From positions 216,557 to 280,556 of the forward strand of contig NZ_FRCT01000006.1 of NCBI RefSeq assembly GCF_900143025.1: a stretch of 64,000 nt of DNA, read 5' to 3'. Below are positions 16,935 through 24,533 of this stretch, piece by piece. Both the position numbers and the translations under genes were made by a program. A model generated the notes under the pieces. The model was given only the letters and a program-made list of their open reading frames with translations. It made no database searches and had not been told where the DNA came from. Source of the DNA: Ruminococcus flavefaciens. GTDB lineage: Bacteria; Bacillota; Clostridia; Oscillospirales; Ruminococcaceae. Position 1 is the first letter of the stretch. Every line of letters begins with the position of its first letter.

Positions 16935-19790
16935 ATGCAAATAAATGATAATATCCACGGCTTTACAGTAACAAGAATGACTCCCGCACCAAACAGCGGT
17001 TCAGAGCTTATAGAAATGAAGCACGACAAAACGGGCGCAAGACTCATATGGCTCAAAAATGACGGTGAAAACAAACTTTTCTCCGTTGCTTTCAGAACTC
17101 CGCCTAAGGACGATACAGGCATATTCCATATCCTCGAACACTCGGTCCTCGGCGGTTCTAAGAAGTATCCCGTAAAGGAGCCTTTCCTTGAGCTTATGAA
17201 GGGTACTATGAATACCTTCCTCAACGCAATGACCTATCCTGATAAGACCGTTTTCCCTGTATCAAGCAGAAATGATACAGACTTTATGAACCTTACCAAG
17301 GTCTACCTTGATGCAGTTTTTGACCCTGCTATATACTACAACCCAAATATCTTCTATCAGGAGGGCTGGCATATCGAAATGCGCAGTAAGTCCGACAAGC
17401 CTGTATACAAGGGTGTTGTATTCAATGAGATGAAGGGCGCTATGTCCTCTATTTACAGCCGTATCGAGACCGAGCTCATGAACGTGCTCTTCCCCGATAC
17501 CTGCTATCGTTTTGAGTCTGGCGGACTCCCAGAGCATATCACTGATCTTACATACGAACAGTTCATTGAGGGACATAAGACCTATTATCACCCCTCAAAT
17601 TCATATATATTCCTTGACGGCCCTATAGATATAGACCCTGTACTGGAGCTTATCGACGGCGAATACCTCAGCAGATTTGACAAGCGCGATACAGATACAT
17701 CTATACCTTTTCAGAAAACTATCGCTCCTACTGTAAAAAAGTGCTATTACGAGATCTCTCAGGACGAGGACGACAAGAACCATACCTATCTCGTAACAGG
17801 CAAGGTCCTCGGCAGCTGGGAGGAGCGCGAAAAGGTGACAGCGGCTTCCATACTCGCAGAAGCTCTTACAGGCTCAAATGACGCACCTTTGAAAAGAGCT
17901 ATCCTTGACACAGGACTCTGCCTCGATGCTTCTCTTGAAGTCAGCGACGGTGTGCTCCAGCCATTCGGTTTCCTCTGCATAAGCAATACTGATGAGGAAA
18001 GCTGTGCTAAGCTGAAGGAAACTGTAAGAAATACAGCCGCTAAGCTCTGCAATGACGGTATTGACCGCGAACTTCTCAGAGCTGCTATAAACCGTCTTGA
18101 ATTCAAGTTCCGTGCAGGTAAGGAGCCGAGAGGTCTTACACGCAACACCGATGCTCTTTCGGCATGGCTCTACGGCGGCGACCCGCTGTGCTATCTTGAA
18201 CTTGGCGAGGTCTACGATTCGCTCAGAAGCAAGCTCGATACCGATTATTTTGAAAAGCTCCTTCACGAATGGTTCCTTGAAGACAGCGGTATGGCTGAGG
18301 TTTATATGCTTCCGTCACGTACTTACGGCGAAGAGCAGAAGGCTGCCGAGGAAAAGCGTCTTGCAGATGTAATGAGCAGTCTTGCCTGCGAGGAGATAGA
18401 TGTTATCATCGAACAGAACAAAAAGCTTGACGAATGGCAGAAATCCGTGGATACTCCAGAGCAGCTGGCTACTATGCCTCATCTTGCGCTGTCCGAGGTT
18501 AGCGAAGATCCTCTTGCTTTTGAAACACATGAGGCAAACTGCAATGGTGTGACAGTTCTGCGTCACCCTGCTTCTGATAAGGGAATAGCAGCTGTAAATC
18601 TTTACTTCTCACTTGCTGACTGCACAGAGCAGGAGCTTTCGGCTGCGGCTGCAATATCTGAGCTTTACGGCTCTCTCCCGACTTCAAAGAGCTCGGCTGC
18701 GGAAATACAGCGCAGAGTTACAGGACTCCTGGGAAGCATATCCTATAATGTAAACGTATTCTCGGCTAAGGGAGTCAAGGACAAGTGCAAGCCCTTCCTT
18801 TCTATTAAGGCTCGCTTCCTCGAAAAGAATACTGCCGAAGCACTTTCACTCATCAGCGAGATAATCACGGATACTCAGTTTAACGATAATGCCGCAATAT
18901 GCGAACTCCTGAAGCAGGCTGACGATGACTTCAAGCATCATATAATGTCAAACGGTCATTCATATTCAATGAACCGCGTAAGAGCGTCACTTTCAGCGGA
19001 ATCAGCTGTAACTGAGCTGGTTTCCGGCTATGAGGGCTACAAGCGTCTGCATTCTGCACTCAATGCTCCCGAAAAGCTTATTGATTACATAAAGTCTCTC
19101 AGCAAGCGCGTAGTATGCTCGGCACGTCTTACAGCAAGTATTACCGACGGCGGCGATGTTTCTATTGAACCGCTTATCAGCGCACTTCCTGTTGGCACTG
19201 CATCAGCTTGCGAGGAAATGAGCTTCACTCTTGATATCCCCGAAAGACAGGGCGTTATTATTCCGTCAGGCATATCCTATACTGCTATGGCATTCCCTGA
19301 TAATTCGGCTGATACTGCTGTACGCAATGTGCTTTTCCGCGCACTTTCACTTGAATATCTCTGGAATGAGGTAAGAGTAAAGGGCGGCGCATACGGTACA
19401 GGTGCTATGATGACGCCTGCCCGTGAGCAAGCATTCTATTCCTACAGAGATCCGTCACCAAAGTCAACTATTGAGACCTTCCGCAAGGCTGCTGATTTTA
19501 CAGATGAGTATTGCAGTAACGATCCCGATATCACACAGTATATCATAAGCTCAATTGCTAAGGACGAACCGCTTTACTCCGACGGAAACAAGAGCATCAA
19601 GGCTGACGGCTTCTGGTTCAGAGGCATAAGCTATGAAGAGCGCAAGGATATAAAGAAGAATATGCTGAAGGTCACTCCAAAGCAGCTTGCAGAAGCAGCA
19701 GAAAAGCTGAGAAACTGCGGAAATATCTGCGTTTTCGGCAACGAAGCAGCTTTGCAGGGACTTGATCTTACAGTAGATACACTTGCATGA
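16935..19790 (+). CDS. M16C (presequence-protease-like) zinc metallopeptidase
   Basis: A 951-residue two-lobed peptidase of the pitrilysin/insulinase clan, subfamily M16C (PreP/Cym1-like). These form a closed chamber that degrades peptides up to about 70 residues. The inverted zinc motif HILEH is at ~65, with the second metal-ligand region NEMKGAMSS at ~164. The family sequence PVKEPFLELMKGTMNTFLNA directly follows the active site. The C-terminal half has the RxxY-like substrate site (VRVKGGAYGTGAMM). No signal peptide, so it is cytoplasmic. Start ATG 16935 is preceded by AGGAGGC. Single-gene transcript with its own promoter. Confidence 0.93.
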   Translation: MQINDNIHGFTVTRMTPAPNSGSELIEMKHDKTGARLIWLKNDGENKLFSVAFRTPPKDDTGIFHILEHSVLGGSKKYPVKEPFLELMKGTMNTFLNAMTYPDKTVFPVSSRNDTDFMNLTKVYLDAVFDPAIYYNPNIFYQEGWHIEMRSKSDKPVYKGVVFNEMKGAMSSIYSRIETELMNVLFPDTCYRFESGGLPEHITDLTYEQFIEGHKTYYHPSNSYIFLDGPIDIDPVLELIDGEYLSRFDKRDTDTSIPFQKTIAPTVKKCYYEISQDEDDKNHTYLVTGKVLGSWEEREKVTAASILAEALTGSNDAPLKRAILDTGLCLDASLEVSDGVLQPFGFLCISNTDEESCAKLKETVRNTAAKLCNDGIDRELLRAAINRLEFKFRAGKEPRGLTRNTDALSAWLYGGDPLCYLELGEVYDSLRSKLDTDYFEKLLHEWFLEDSGMAEVYMLPSRTYGEEQKAAEEKRLADVMSSLACEEIDVIIEQNKKLDEWQKSVDTPEQLATMPHLALSEVSEDPLAFETHEANCNGVTVLRHPASDKGIAAVNLYFSLADCTEQELSAAAAISELYGSLPTSKSSAAEIQRRVTGLLGSISYNVNVFSAKGVKDKCKPFLSIKARFLEKNTAEALSLISEIITDTQFNDNAAICELLKQADDDFKHHIMSNGHSYSMNRVRASLSAESAVTELVSGYEGYKRLHSALNAPEKLIDYIKSLSKRVVCSARLTASITDGGDVSIEPLISALPVGTASACEEMSFTLDIPERQGVIIPSGISYTAMAFPDNSADTAVRNVLFRALSLEYLWNEVRVKGGAYGTGAMMTPAREQAFYSYRDPSPKSTIETFRKAADFTDEYCSNDPDITQYIISSIAKDEPLYSDGNKSIKADGFWFRGISYEERKDIKKNMLKVTPKQLAEAAEKLRNCGNICVFGNEAALQGLDLTVDTLA

Positions 19791-19971
19791 TAAAAGCATG
19801 ATCCATAATTTAAGGGGCGCACAATTAGAAGTGCGCCGGTAAAGAAGTATTTGAGATTTTAAGATAAGGTTGCGTAACCAAGCGGTTACGCAGCCTTTCT
19901 CTTTGGCGCTTTAGCGTAACTAAACCCCCAGTTCTACTGGGGGAATAAAAATGCTTTAGCAAAAGCTTAAA

Positions 19972-20044
19972 AATAACCTCCAAGTATGGTAGAATAGTAA
20001 AGGTTTGGCGACCGTATTACTATCTGAGATACAAGGAGGTTATT
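19972..20044 (+). promoter_or_regulatory. Shine-Dalgarno-sequestering hairpin of tnpA
   Basis: AATAACCTCC (19972-19981) is the exact complement of GGAGGTTATT (20035-20044), which contains the tnpA ribosome site. The interior can pair further (AGAATAGTAA with TTACTATCT, one bulge). IS200 elements are known to repress transposase translation this way. Confidence 0.7.
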
Positions 20045-20048
20045 AACA

Positions 20049-20504
20049 ATGAAAAATGAAATAAAGCATACAACCGACTCCACATACAGATGTCAGTATC
20101 ACATAGTGTTTGCGCCGAAATACAGAAGAAAAGCTATATATGGACAGTTGAAGGCAGATATAGGGCAGATACTCAGAAAGCTGTGCGAACAAAAAGGAGT
20201 AGAAATAATAGAGGCAACAGCAATGACAGATCATATACATATGCTGGTAAGCATTCCGCCGTATTTAAGTATAGCACAATTCATGGGATATCTCAAGGGG
20301 AAAAGTACACTAATGATATTCGACAGACACGCAAATTTGAAGTATAAATATGGAAGCCGACATTTCTGGTGCAGAGGATATTATGTGGATACAGTAGGGC
20401 GTATACGAGAATACATAAAGGATCAAACAGAAGAAGATTGCATGGCAGATCAGCTAACATTCAAGGAGTACATTGACCCGTTTACGCGTAGTAAGAATAA
20501 GTAA
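20049..20504 (+). CDS. tnpA: IS200/IS605 family transposase TnpA (HUH, Y1)
   Basis: A 151-residue single-strand DNA transposase. The HUH metal motif is HIH (about residues 61-63, in TDHIHML) and the catalytic tyrosine lies in REYIKDQ at ~122. The fold starts with YHIVFAPKYRRK, typical for the family. It cleaves and rejoins the subterminal hairpins during peel-and-paste transposition. Full length, no frameshift, so it is potentially active. The start is ATG 20049 behind AAGGAGG, which is masked in an upstream hairpin. Length and absence of tnpB place it in the IS200 group. Confidence 0.93.
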   Translation: MKNEIKHTTDSTYRCQYHIVFAPKYRRKAIYGQLKADIGQILRKLCEQKGVEIIEATAMTDHIHMLVSIPPYLSIAQFMGYLKGKSTLMIFDRHANLKYKYGSRHFWCRGYYVDTVGRIREYIKDQTEEDCMADQLTFKEYIDPFTRSKNK

Positions 20505-20642
20505 GCAAAAAGAAACAGCCGCTTGAAGCGGCTGCTCGAGATAGTAATGCAATGTCAAACCTTCAGTGCCCTCTTTAGTGGGTGAGCCTGTATTCGCCCC
20601 TTTTAGGGGCTGTGCAAACCACCACTTCAGTGGTGGTTATGA

Positions 20643-21497
20643 TTATGCAGTTTTTGGAGCGTTCTTCTTTTCACGAAGCAGCAAGCCTGTAAATATCCCC
20701 GCCAGTATTACCATCGGTACATACTCAAACACACTTGCAATCATTCCAAGATCAACGTTTTCGGGAATATTGCCCTGCGAGAGAAATCCGCCCAAAGCCC
20801 CTTGACTCTGATTGAACATGAAATGTGCCACCACCGCAGGAAATACGCTGTCAGTCTTTTTCGTCAGCCACATCAGGAATGTACCAAAGCTCGTCAGCAG
20901 GAGCATTCTTCCGCCGCACATCATCAACGAATCAGAAAGTGAGCCTTCACCGTCAAGCCAGCCTGCCAGATCCATTGGCAGATGCCATAAGCTCCACAAG
21001 ATACCACCAAGCAGACAAGTGCCGACCGTACCAAACAGCGGCTCCATTTTCTGATTCATATATCCACGCCAGCCAAGCTCCTCACCAAGCAGACCGATCG
21101 ACTGCACAGTCGATAATGCCGCAAGCATGAATACACTTGCCAGCACATTCTGAAACGTGAATCTATCGAACCATTCGCTGTGTCCGCTTACGATAATGGG
21201 TAGCAGTATCCTTGCTGAAAAGAATATCAGCGGAAGTCCGAACGCCAGCAGATACCATTTGATATTTTTTTCGAGTTTCAGGTGCAGCTTCATATCACGG
21301 AATCCCTCTTTGGTGACGGCTCTTGTGATAAGGCTTGCAATCGCAGGTGAGAATGAGAATAGCAGATAATATATGATGAAAAATACCGTGTTCGATTCGT
21401 TCATCAGCTTTCTGTAAACGAAGAAAAGCAATACGAACAGGGAAACGATCAGCAGGTAAATGCCAAGCCTTTGGGCATTTTCTTTTTTAGCCGTCAT
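20643..21497 (-). CDS. CPBP-family intramembrane metalloprotease
   Basis: A 284-residue multi-pass membrane protein (about eight hydrophobic helices) of the CPBP/Abi family. The family motif EExxxR is seen as GEELGWRGYM at ~140. Further metal-binding helices hold LWHLPM and VAHFMFN. Family members process prenylated or other peptides inside the membrane and often give immunity to or mature peptide toxins. Here it is the last gene of a GntR-ABC operon and overlaps the preceding permease by 11 bp, so it is translationally coupled. It may serve the same stress or peptide-handling function as the transporter. The IS200 element sits immediately after its stop codon. Confidence 0.87.
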   Translation of the reverse strand: MTAKKENAQRLGIYLLIVSLFVLLFFVYRKLMNESNTVFFIIYYLLFSFSPAIASLITRAVTKEGFRDMKLHLKLEKNIKWYLLAFGLPLIFFSARILLPIIVSGHSEWFDRFTFQNVLASVFMLAALSTVQSIGLLGEELGWRGYMNQKMEPLFGTVGTCLLGGILWSLWHLPMDLAGWLDGEGSLSDSLMMCGGRMLLLTSFGTFLMWLTKKTDSVFPAVVAHFMFNQSQGALGGFLSQGNIPENVDLGMIASVFEYVPMVILAGIFTGLLLREKKNAPKTA

Positions 21498-22194
21498 ACT
21501 GCTCCACTCCTTTCAGATACAACCTGCAAGTGATACGGTAAGAAAGATAATACAGCGCAAGGCATACGACCAAACCGACCGATAGTATCAGCGAGCTGTT
21601 ATTCTCATTGAATACTTTTCTCACCATTTCCGTTATCCTGTCCATGTTGTCAACATTCAGAACGAGTACAGCACAGATCAGTATGGCAAGAATGACCATA
21701 CAGATCAGTTTGATGAAGCTGCCTTTTTTACTGCCGAAACGATAAGTGAACGGAATGTCTATCGCACGAAAGAGTATCTGCATAAAACCGAGCAGAAATG
21801 CTATATCGTTGATCGAGCCGGCATCGGTCTTTTCCATGTCAGCGGCGACCGCACAATAGCCCATATCCACGAATTGCAATGAAAACAGAAACAGTACGAT
21901 CATCCCGAAGATCATCTCATATTTCACACGGAGAAATCCCTTGTAGCCGTCAGCCGAGGCAGTGATCCAGTACCCCCACAGTTTGCGGTCATCACCTCGC
22001 AGTACTAGCATCTGCAAAGCACCTGCTGCAAGAAAGCCTGCGATCAATCCGCCGATACGCAGTGCGGTATGATCTGCATTCGGTATCTCTCCGCGCAAAA
22101 GCAGCAGCACAAGCAGCGGAGCAAAGCCGCAAAGTATCATAGAGAGAATAAACCAGCGGTTCTGCTTCCATTCCTTGTAAACAAGTCCCGTCAT
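21487..22194 (-). CDS. ABC transporter permease-like membrane protein (second)
   Basis: A 235-residue protein with about six transmembrane helices. It begins MTGLVYKEWKQNRWFILSM, the amphipathic entry helix plus first span typical of ABC-2 permeases. No catalytic motif. Its start codon overlaps the stop of the upstream permease by one base (TAATG), and it overlaps the CPBP gene downstream. It probably forms a heterodimer with the product of 22194-22979 and the ATPase of 22970-23848, as in YtrBCDEF-like exporters. Substrate unknown. Confidence 0.75.
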   Translation of the reverse strand: MTGLVYKEWKQNRWFILSMILCGFAPLLVLLLLRGEIPNADHTALRIGGLIAGFLAAGALQMLVLRGDDRKLWGYWITASADGYKGFLRVKYEMIFGMIVLFLFSLQFVDMGYCAVAADMEKTDAGSINDIAFLLGFMQILFRAIDIPFTYRFGSKKGSFIKLICMVILAILICAVLVLNVDNMDRITEMVRKVFNENNSSLILSVGLVVCLALYYLSYRITCRLYLKGVEQYDG

Positions 22195-22979
22195 TACGAC
22201 TCTCTCCTTTCATGCGACCTCCACATCGCAAGGAAGAATAATACACATAATACAACAAAAACGGCTAATATGCAAAGTGATGTTTTCCCAGAACTCAAAA
22301 AAGTTTCAAATTTGTTGACCGCTTCTTCCGAGATCATAGGACCGTCCTCAGCAGGCTTTTCAGTTTTATTCATACCGGGAAACAAGCCAAAAACTTTAAA
22401 CACAGCTCCCGCGCCTACAAAAGCAAGTAAGCTTATCAGCTTCAACTGTTTTTTATCGTTTGCAAACATCATGATATAGCTGTATGCAATATCGACAAGC
22501 ATCACCGCACAGACAGCTCCAAGATAAATATTCAGCATCCGGCAGATAGGATCAATTCCCTCTAATGTAGTGTTGATACCCGATACGATGTTGCATACCA
22601 TTAAAAAAGCTGCTGATAACAGTCCGAAGAACAGGATATAGCATAGCTTTGTCAGCAGATCGGACAATGCCTGCTGTTTCGCAGTCGGTGGGAGGATAAA
22701 GGAATATCGCTTCCACCCTGAATTTATATCCGCTTTCTGTAAGCCGTTGTTTGTGCCTGCCAAGAACCCGCCTGTCAGTGCGACAATACCAGAAGCAAGC
22801 CATACTATACTAAGCAGATCCTCTTCCATTTCTGAATCCCCTGATAGTCCACCAATCATTATTGGAAGCAGCATCAGCAGCGACAGCAGAAGAAACAGTA
22901 TCAGCATAAGGATGCAGCGCTTACGAGTCAGCTTCAATTCACGATATATAAGCGATCTGTAAAGTTTCATTATGACCAC
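22194..22979 (-). CDS. ABC transporter permease (first)
   Basis: A 261-residue membrane protein with about six helices. It starts MKLYRSLIYRELKLTRKRC from an internal Met three codons in (the annotated start adds MVI), again the ABC-2 entry-helix pattern. A soluble stretch (~205-228, KTEKPAEDGPMISEEAVNK) lies before the final helix. It overlaps the ATPase gene by 10 bp. It probably partners the second permease. Substrate cannot be told from sequence. Confidence 0.78.
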   Translation of the reverse strand: MVIMKLYRSLIYRELKLTRKRCILMLILFLLLSLLMLLPIMIGGLSGDSEMEEDLLSIVWLASGIVALTGGFLAGTNNGLQKADINSGWKRYSFILPPTAKQQALSDLLTKLCYILFFGLLSAAFLMVCNIVSGINTTLEGIDPICRMLNIYLGAVCAVMLVDIAYSYIMMFANDKKQLKLISLLAFVGAGAVFKVFGLFPGMNKTEKPAEDGPMISEEAVNKFETFLSSGKTSLCILAVFVVLCVLFFLAMWRSHERRES

Positions 22980-23848
22980 TCCTTTGTGTCACGGTGTACA
23001 TAGTAGAGCATGATATCGTCAAGGCTTGCAGGGTCTATCACGCAGTCGCTGTATTTGTAGGAGGCATTTTCACGGTCATTTACCATGACCTCTGCACCGA
23101 AATTGTTTGTGCGAACGCTGACAATATCCTCAGCGTCGATCTCTTGTATCTTGTCTTTGTCGCATTTGAGGATACCGTGCTTCTCGATAATTTCATCCTT
23201 GTAGCCCGTCAGCAAGATCTTTCCCTTGTCGATGAATGTCACCATATCCGCTATCTTTTCAAGGTCAGAGGTGATGTGCGAGGACATGAGTATTGAGCGC
23301 TCGCCGTTTTGCAGATATTCCATGAAAATATGCAGTATCTCGTCACGAACAACTGGGTCAAGACCTGTTGTTGCTTCATCCATGACGAGAAGCTCGGCAT
23401 TGTGGGAAAGTGCGCAGGCTATCTGCAATTTCATCTTCATACCCTTTGAAAACTGCCCGATCTTCTTTTTCATCGGAAGCTGAAAACGCTCGATGTACTT
23501 CATATAGGCAGAGTTGTCCCATTCTGGATACATACCCTCAAATATCTTTGCCATATCCTTTGCGTTGAACACATCATGGAACGGCAGCTCGTCAAATACC
23601 ACGGCGATGCGCTTCTTTATCGCAGTTTCGTCCTTTATATGGTCAAGACCGAGCAGACGTATCTCACCACTGTCAATATCCGTGATATGCAGCAGACTGC
23701 GGATCGTTGTGGTCTTTCCTGCACCATTTTGCCCGATAAAGCCCATGATACAGCCCTTCGGCACATCAAAGCTTATATTATCCAGCGTAAAGCCGTCATA
23801 TTTCTTGGTAACGCCCTTGATTTCAATGGCATTTTCGTAATCGTTCAT
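22970..23848 (-). CDS. ABC transporter ATP-binding protein (YtrB-like)
   Basis: A 292-residue ATPase. Walker A is GQNGAGKTTT (~39), the Q-loop region follows VVFDELPFHDVF, the signature is FSKGMKMKLQIACAL (~140) and Walker B is LLVMDEATTGLDP (~158), with the switch His in SSHITSDLEK. The degenerate signature SKGM is common in this exporter subfamily. The C-terminal ~80 residues form an accessory domain. It is encoded 1 nt behind the GntR repressor gene, as in the B. subtilis ytr operon that responds to cell-wall antibiotics. Energises the two permeases. Confidence 0.93.
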   Translation of the reverse strand: MNDYENAIEIKGVTKKYDGFTLDNISFDVPKGCIMGFIGQNGAGKTTTIRSLLHITDIDSGEIRLLGLDHIKDETAIKKRIAVVFDELPFHDVFNAKDMAKIFEGMYPEWDNSAYMKYIERFQLPMKKKIGQFSKGMKMKLQIACALSHNAELLVMDEATTGLDPVVRDEILHIFMEYLQNGERSILMSSHITSDLEKIADMVTFIDKGKILLTGYKDEIIEKHGILKCDKDKIQEIDAEDIVSVRTNNFGAEVMVNDRENASYKYSDCVIDPASLDDIMLYYVHRDTKEWS

Positions 23849-23849
23849 G

Positions 23850-24224
23850 TTATTCCCCTCCGTTTACAAGGTCGAGCAATTCGTGAAGCTCCTCCATTGA
23901 GACGCCTGCCTTGCGCGCCGTATCGCCTGCCTCCATGAGCAGGGATTCTATACGCTTGATCTGCTCCTCCCGGTAAAGCTCCAGATTCTGCGCCTTGACG
24001 AATGAGCCTTTACCCGTGTAGCTTTCAATAAAGCCGTCACGTTCAAGCTCCTCATAGGCACGCTTCGTTGTCATGAAGCTGATACGGAGTTCTGTTGCCA
24101 GAATGCGCATAGAGGGCAGAGCTTCGCCCTCTTTCAGCTTTCCCTCCAGTATCAGCGTTTTGATCTGGTTTGCGATCTGCAAATAGATCGGCTCACCCGA
24201 TGCGTTGCTGATGTTGATATTCAT
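23850..24224 (-). CDS. GntR-family transcriptional regulator (YtrA subfamily)
   Basis: A 124-residue repressor. The N-terminal winged helix-turn-helix has the GntR signature (EPIYLQIANQIKTLILEGKL, then LPSMRILATELRISFMTTKRAY). A short C-terminal two-helix dimerisation tail (~50 residues) defines the YtrA subfamily. First gene of the ABC/CPBP operon. Start ATG at 24224 is preceded by AAGGAG; an in-frame ATG 12 codons upstream would place the ribosome site inside the coding region. The promoter upstream overlaps a 9-bp inverted repeat, which is the likely autoregulatory operator. Confidence 0.9.
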   Translation of the reverse strand: MNINISNASGEPIYLQIANQIKTLILEGKLKEGEALPSMRILATELRISFMTTKRAYEELERDGFIESYTGKGSFVKAQNLELYREEQIKRIESLLMEAGDTARKAGVSMEELHELLDLVNGGE

Positions 24225-24287
24225 AATTCGTGTACACTCCTTCGGGGTCAAGGCTCTCACAGCATTTGCAACTACCGTTAAAGTCTA

Positions 24288-24314
24288 AATTGTATAACCT
24301 CTATGTATACAATT
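24288..24314. promoter_or_regulatory. Inverted-repeat operator at the GntR promoter
   Basis: AATTGTATA (24288-24296), 9-bp spacer, TATACAATT (24306-24314): a perfect 9-bp dyad. It covers the predicted transcription start and touches the -10 box (24312-24317). YtrA-type regulators bind such AT-rich GTATAC-like palindromes. Confidence 0.75.
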
Positions 24315-24340
24315 ATAGCAGGTACGTTACAGTTTGTCAA
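24312..24340 (-). promoter_or_regulatory. Promoter of the GntR-ABC operon
   Basis: On the minus strand TTGACA (24335-24340), 17-bp spacer, TATAAT (24312-24317). Perfect consensus; the operator lies directly downstream. Confidence 0.9.
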
Positions 24341-24344
24341 GGGG

Positions 24345-24403
24345 GTTTTGGAAAATAATAAAAAAACAGAAAGATACCTCTAAATGAAGTATCTTCCTGT
24401 TTG
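24345..24403 (-). terminator. Intrinsic terminator of the phe operon
   Basis: A minus-strand stem, AAACAGGAAGATAC pairing with GTATCTTTCTGTTT with one mismatch (24364-24377 / 24389-24402), followed by a long T-rich tract. It lies downstream of pheT and upstream of the next minus-strand promoter. Confidence 0.85.
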
Positions 24404-24499
24404 ATTGTTATAGCCCACTGTATAGGTCTTTTATTATAGCTCTAAAACTTCTATATTAGCGCAGACTTTTGTGCGCCCCTGCTTTTTTTATTTGTTATG

Positions 24500-24524
24500 C
24501 GGACGATCAATGCCCGTCCCTGAG
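24500..24524. repeat. REP-like intergenic repeat, after pheT
   Basis: An imperfect palindrome (CGGACGATCAATGCCCGTCCC) similar to 46941-46965. It lies 10 nt beyond the pheT stop. Confidence 0.45.
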
Positions 24525-24533
24525 CTGATATTC

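Larger units (their letters stand above)
19921..20640 (+). mobile_element. IS200/IS605-family insertion sequence (IS200 group, tnpA only)
   Basis: About 720 bp with one transposase gene and imperfect-palindrome ends instead of terminal inverted repeats. The left-end hairpin is CCCCCAGT (19925-19932) / ACTGGGGG (19936-19943). The right-end hairpin is AACCACCACT (20617-20626) / AGTGGTGGTT (20629-20638). No tnpB follows. The right end abuts the stop codon of the CPBP gene at 20643. Exact cleavage points are estimated, not proven. Confidence 0.75.

Noticed and set aside
22994..23938. Several plus-strand ORFs opposite the ABC ATPase gene
   Set aside because: Antisense shadows of a clear ATPase gene; no ribosome sites.
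24421..24490. GCGCAGACTTTTGTGCGC hairpin followed by T residues on the plus strand
   Set aside because: It points away from the minus-strand gene that ends here and no plus-strand gene precedes it; the phe operon terminator at 24364-24402 is far stronger.
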